From Nymphaea colorata (lineage: Eukaryota > Streptophyta > Magnoliopsida > Nymphaeales > Nymphaeaceae): DNA of 64,000 nucleotides. Positions 63,128 to 64,000 of the stretch are shown here, in pieces (positions within the stretch are counted from its first letter, which is position 1; every line of letters begins with the position of its first letter). The notes beneath the pieces are model-generated. The model made no database searches. It was not told the origin of the DNA and saw only the letters and a list, made by a program, of their open reading frames with translations. The stretch is from assembly GCF_008831285.2 (NCBI RefSeq), contig NC_045139.1, positions 5,864,704-5,928,703 of the forward strand. The letters are read 5' to 3'. The translations under genes were made by a program, and so were the position numbers.

Positions 63128-64000
63128 CATGGCCGCAGTAAGTCTCCAATATTTTGAACAGCAGTTACAAGAGATGTTGGCCCTCTTTAAGACAGGGATC
63201 TAGAGACGAATTCACCAACGCTATGTTGATAAGGAAAAGAAGTTTACTTACTTCAGAAAGATAAAAAGCATGTAAAGGAAGTCCAGCTGAAGCGACTGCA
63301 CTAAGTCTCGACGCTGTCATTTCGTTATTGACAAACTTTCCCATGTTCAGCACAAACAATAAAGTAACGACATAAAGAAAGTTCTTGTTTTAAAGATGAA
63401 GGTAATTTCCTAGCTCGGAAAAGGCCATCCCATCTTAAAGTCGACCTGATTGGCTACTTTCGGAATGCATCTAAATTTCCGCTTGCGTTGAAATTTGAAT
63501 CCACCAAGTTAATGGCAGAACTTGCAAGCAAGGCCTATAATGGATAAATTCACTTAGACAAACTATTTCTAAGTTTGTCAACATCACTAGCTCGGTGCAG
63601 GAAGAGAGGAAGAGGAGATAATGGAGATAAGGTTTCCAATGGTAAATTTTTTCTGTCCAATTCAAGCAACTATTTATTGATAGGAGATGTCAATAGAGCG
63701 GATTGTAATCTGATATAATTTTAACTTTATCTCATTTTCTAGACGCTCACACGTTCGAATTGGAATATAAATTTAAAAAAAAAAGATTCTATACCAGATG
63801 ATTAGTTTATGCCATATGCAAATGGGAAATGTAATTCACAAATCCAAATTTGTCTCTTAAATTCATGTTGACTTAAATCTAAATCTAATCCGATGTCATA
63901 TTTTAACGTGAATCTGATGATGCTGATCTGATTTCTTAATTTAATGTTAATTTTTTTATGTCCAACTTTTCTAAACAGTTTTGGTCAGATATCTTATTCG
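63128..64000. other. intergenic end of window; one possible minus-strand exon
   Basis: On the minus strand a frame around 63376-63253 reads a hydrophobic stretch, then FVNNEMTASRLSAVASAGLP, and stops at a strong donor (GAA|GTAAGTAAA near 63253). It could be an exon of a gene or pseudogene continuing left or right, but no partner exon or family was recognised. The final 300 bp are AT-rich. Confidence 0.3.

Noticed and set aside
62538-63130. Repeat protein of 133 and 75 codons on the minus strand
   Set aside because: It is a by-product of a 72 bp minisatellite, with a frame break in the fifth copy and no promoter or family match.

Overview
This is nuclear DNA from a flowering plant. The evidence is GT-AG introns of up to about 2.5 kb, AT-rich intergenic sequence full of transposon remains, and plant-specific families (an SKU5-like cupredoxin protein, an MPK4-type MAP kinase, a plastid beta-carotene hydroxylase). 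The species cannot be told from the sequence. Gene density is low: five confidently modelled multi-exon genes and two small probable ones.

Layout. Positions 1-11934 are the body and 3' end of a large Ty3/Gypsy retrotransposon of the Tat type on the + strand. It carries an extra upstream ORF with a plant-mobile-domain-like sequence, a frameshifted gag/protease, an intact 1144-codon pol with two RNase H domains, and a 3.8 kb 3' LTR. It appears to have landed in the 5' LTR of a much smaller TRIM-like element, whose primer-binding site and 3' LTR remain at 11935-12211. Positions 12.2-17.1 kb are repeat-derived, with a tandemly duplicated segment. An SKU5-similar (SKS) gene occupies 17242-21019 (+, 8 exons). 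A decayed LINE reverse-transcriptase fragment and a MITE follow it directly. An RBM18-like RNA-binding protein gene lies at 22751-25785 (+, 4 exons, with a triplicated repeat in intron 1). Positions 26-31.4 kb are intergenic and hold two copies of a tRNA-derived SINE. A 66-residue conserved-looking small protein is at 31598-31798 (+). A probable 89-residue protein is at 34416-34781 (-). A GH28 polygalacturonase-like gene is at 40492-44823 (+, 5 exons). An MPK4-class MAP kinase gene is at 45476-51224 (-, 6 exons). A beta-carotene hydroxylase gene is at 55388-60255 (-, 7 exons). The last 4 kb hold a 529 bp hAT-type non-autonomous transposon with a perfect 8 bp target duplication and a 72 bp minisatellite.

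The genes are ordinary single plant genes with unrelated roles: cell wall (SKS, polygalacturonase), signalling (MAP kinase), RNA binding and plastid xanthophyll synthesis. They do not form a cluster or pathway. Every exon chain below was joined by hand from splice sites and reading frame, and each gives an uninterrupted frame whose total length is a multiple of three. I did not find a convincing new biological system. The most unusual content is transposon architecture: the nested TRIM/Tat insertion, the plant mobile domain carried by a retrotransposon, and the hAT and minisatellite structures.
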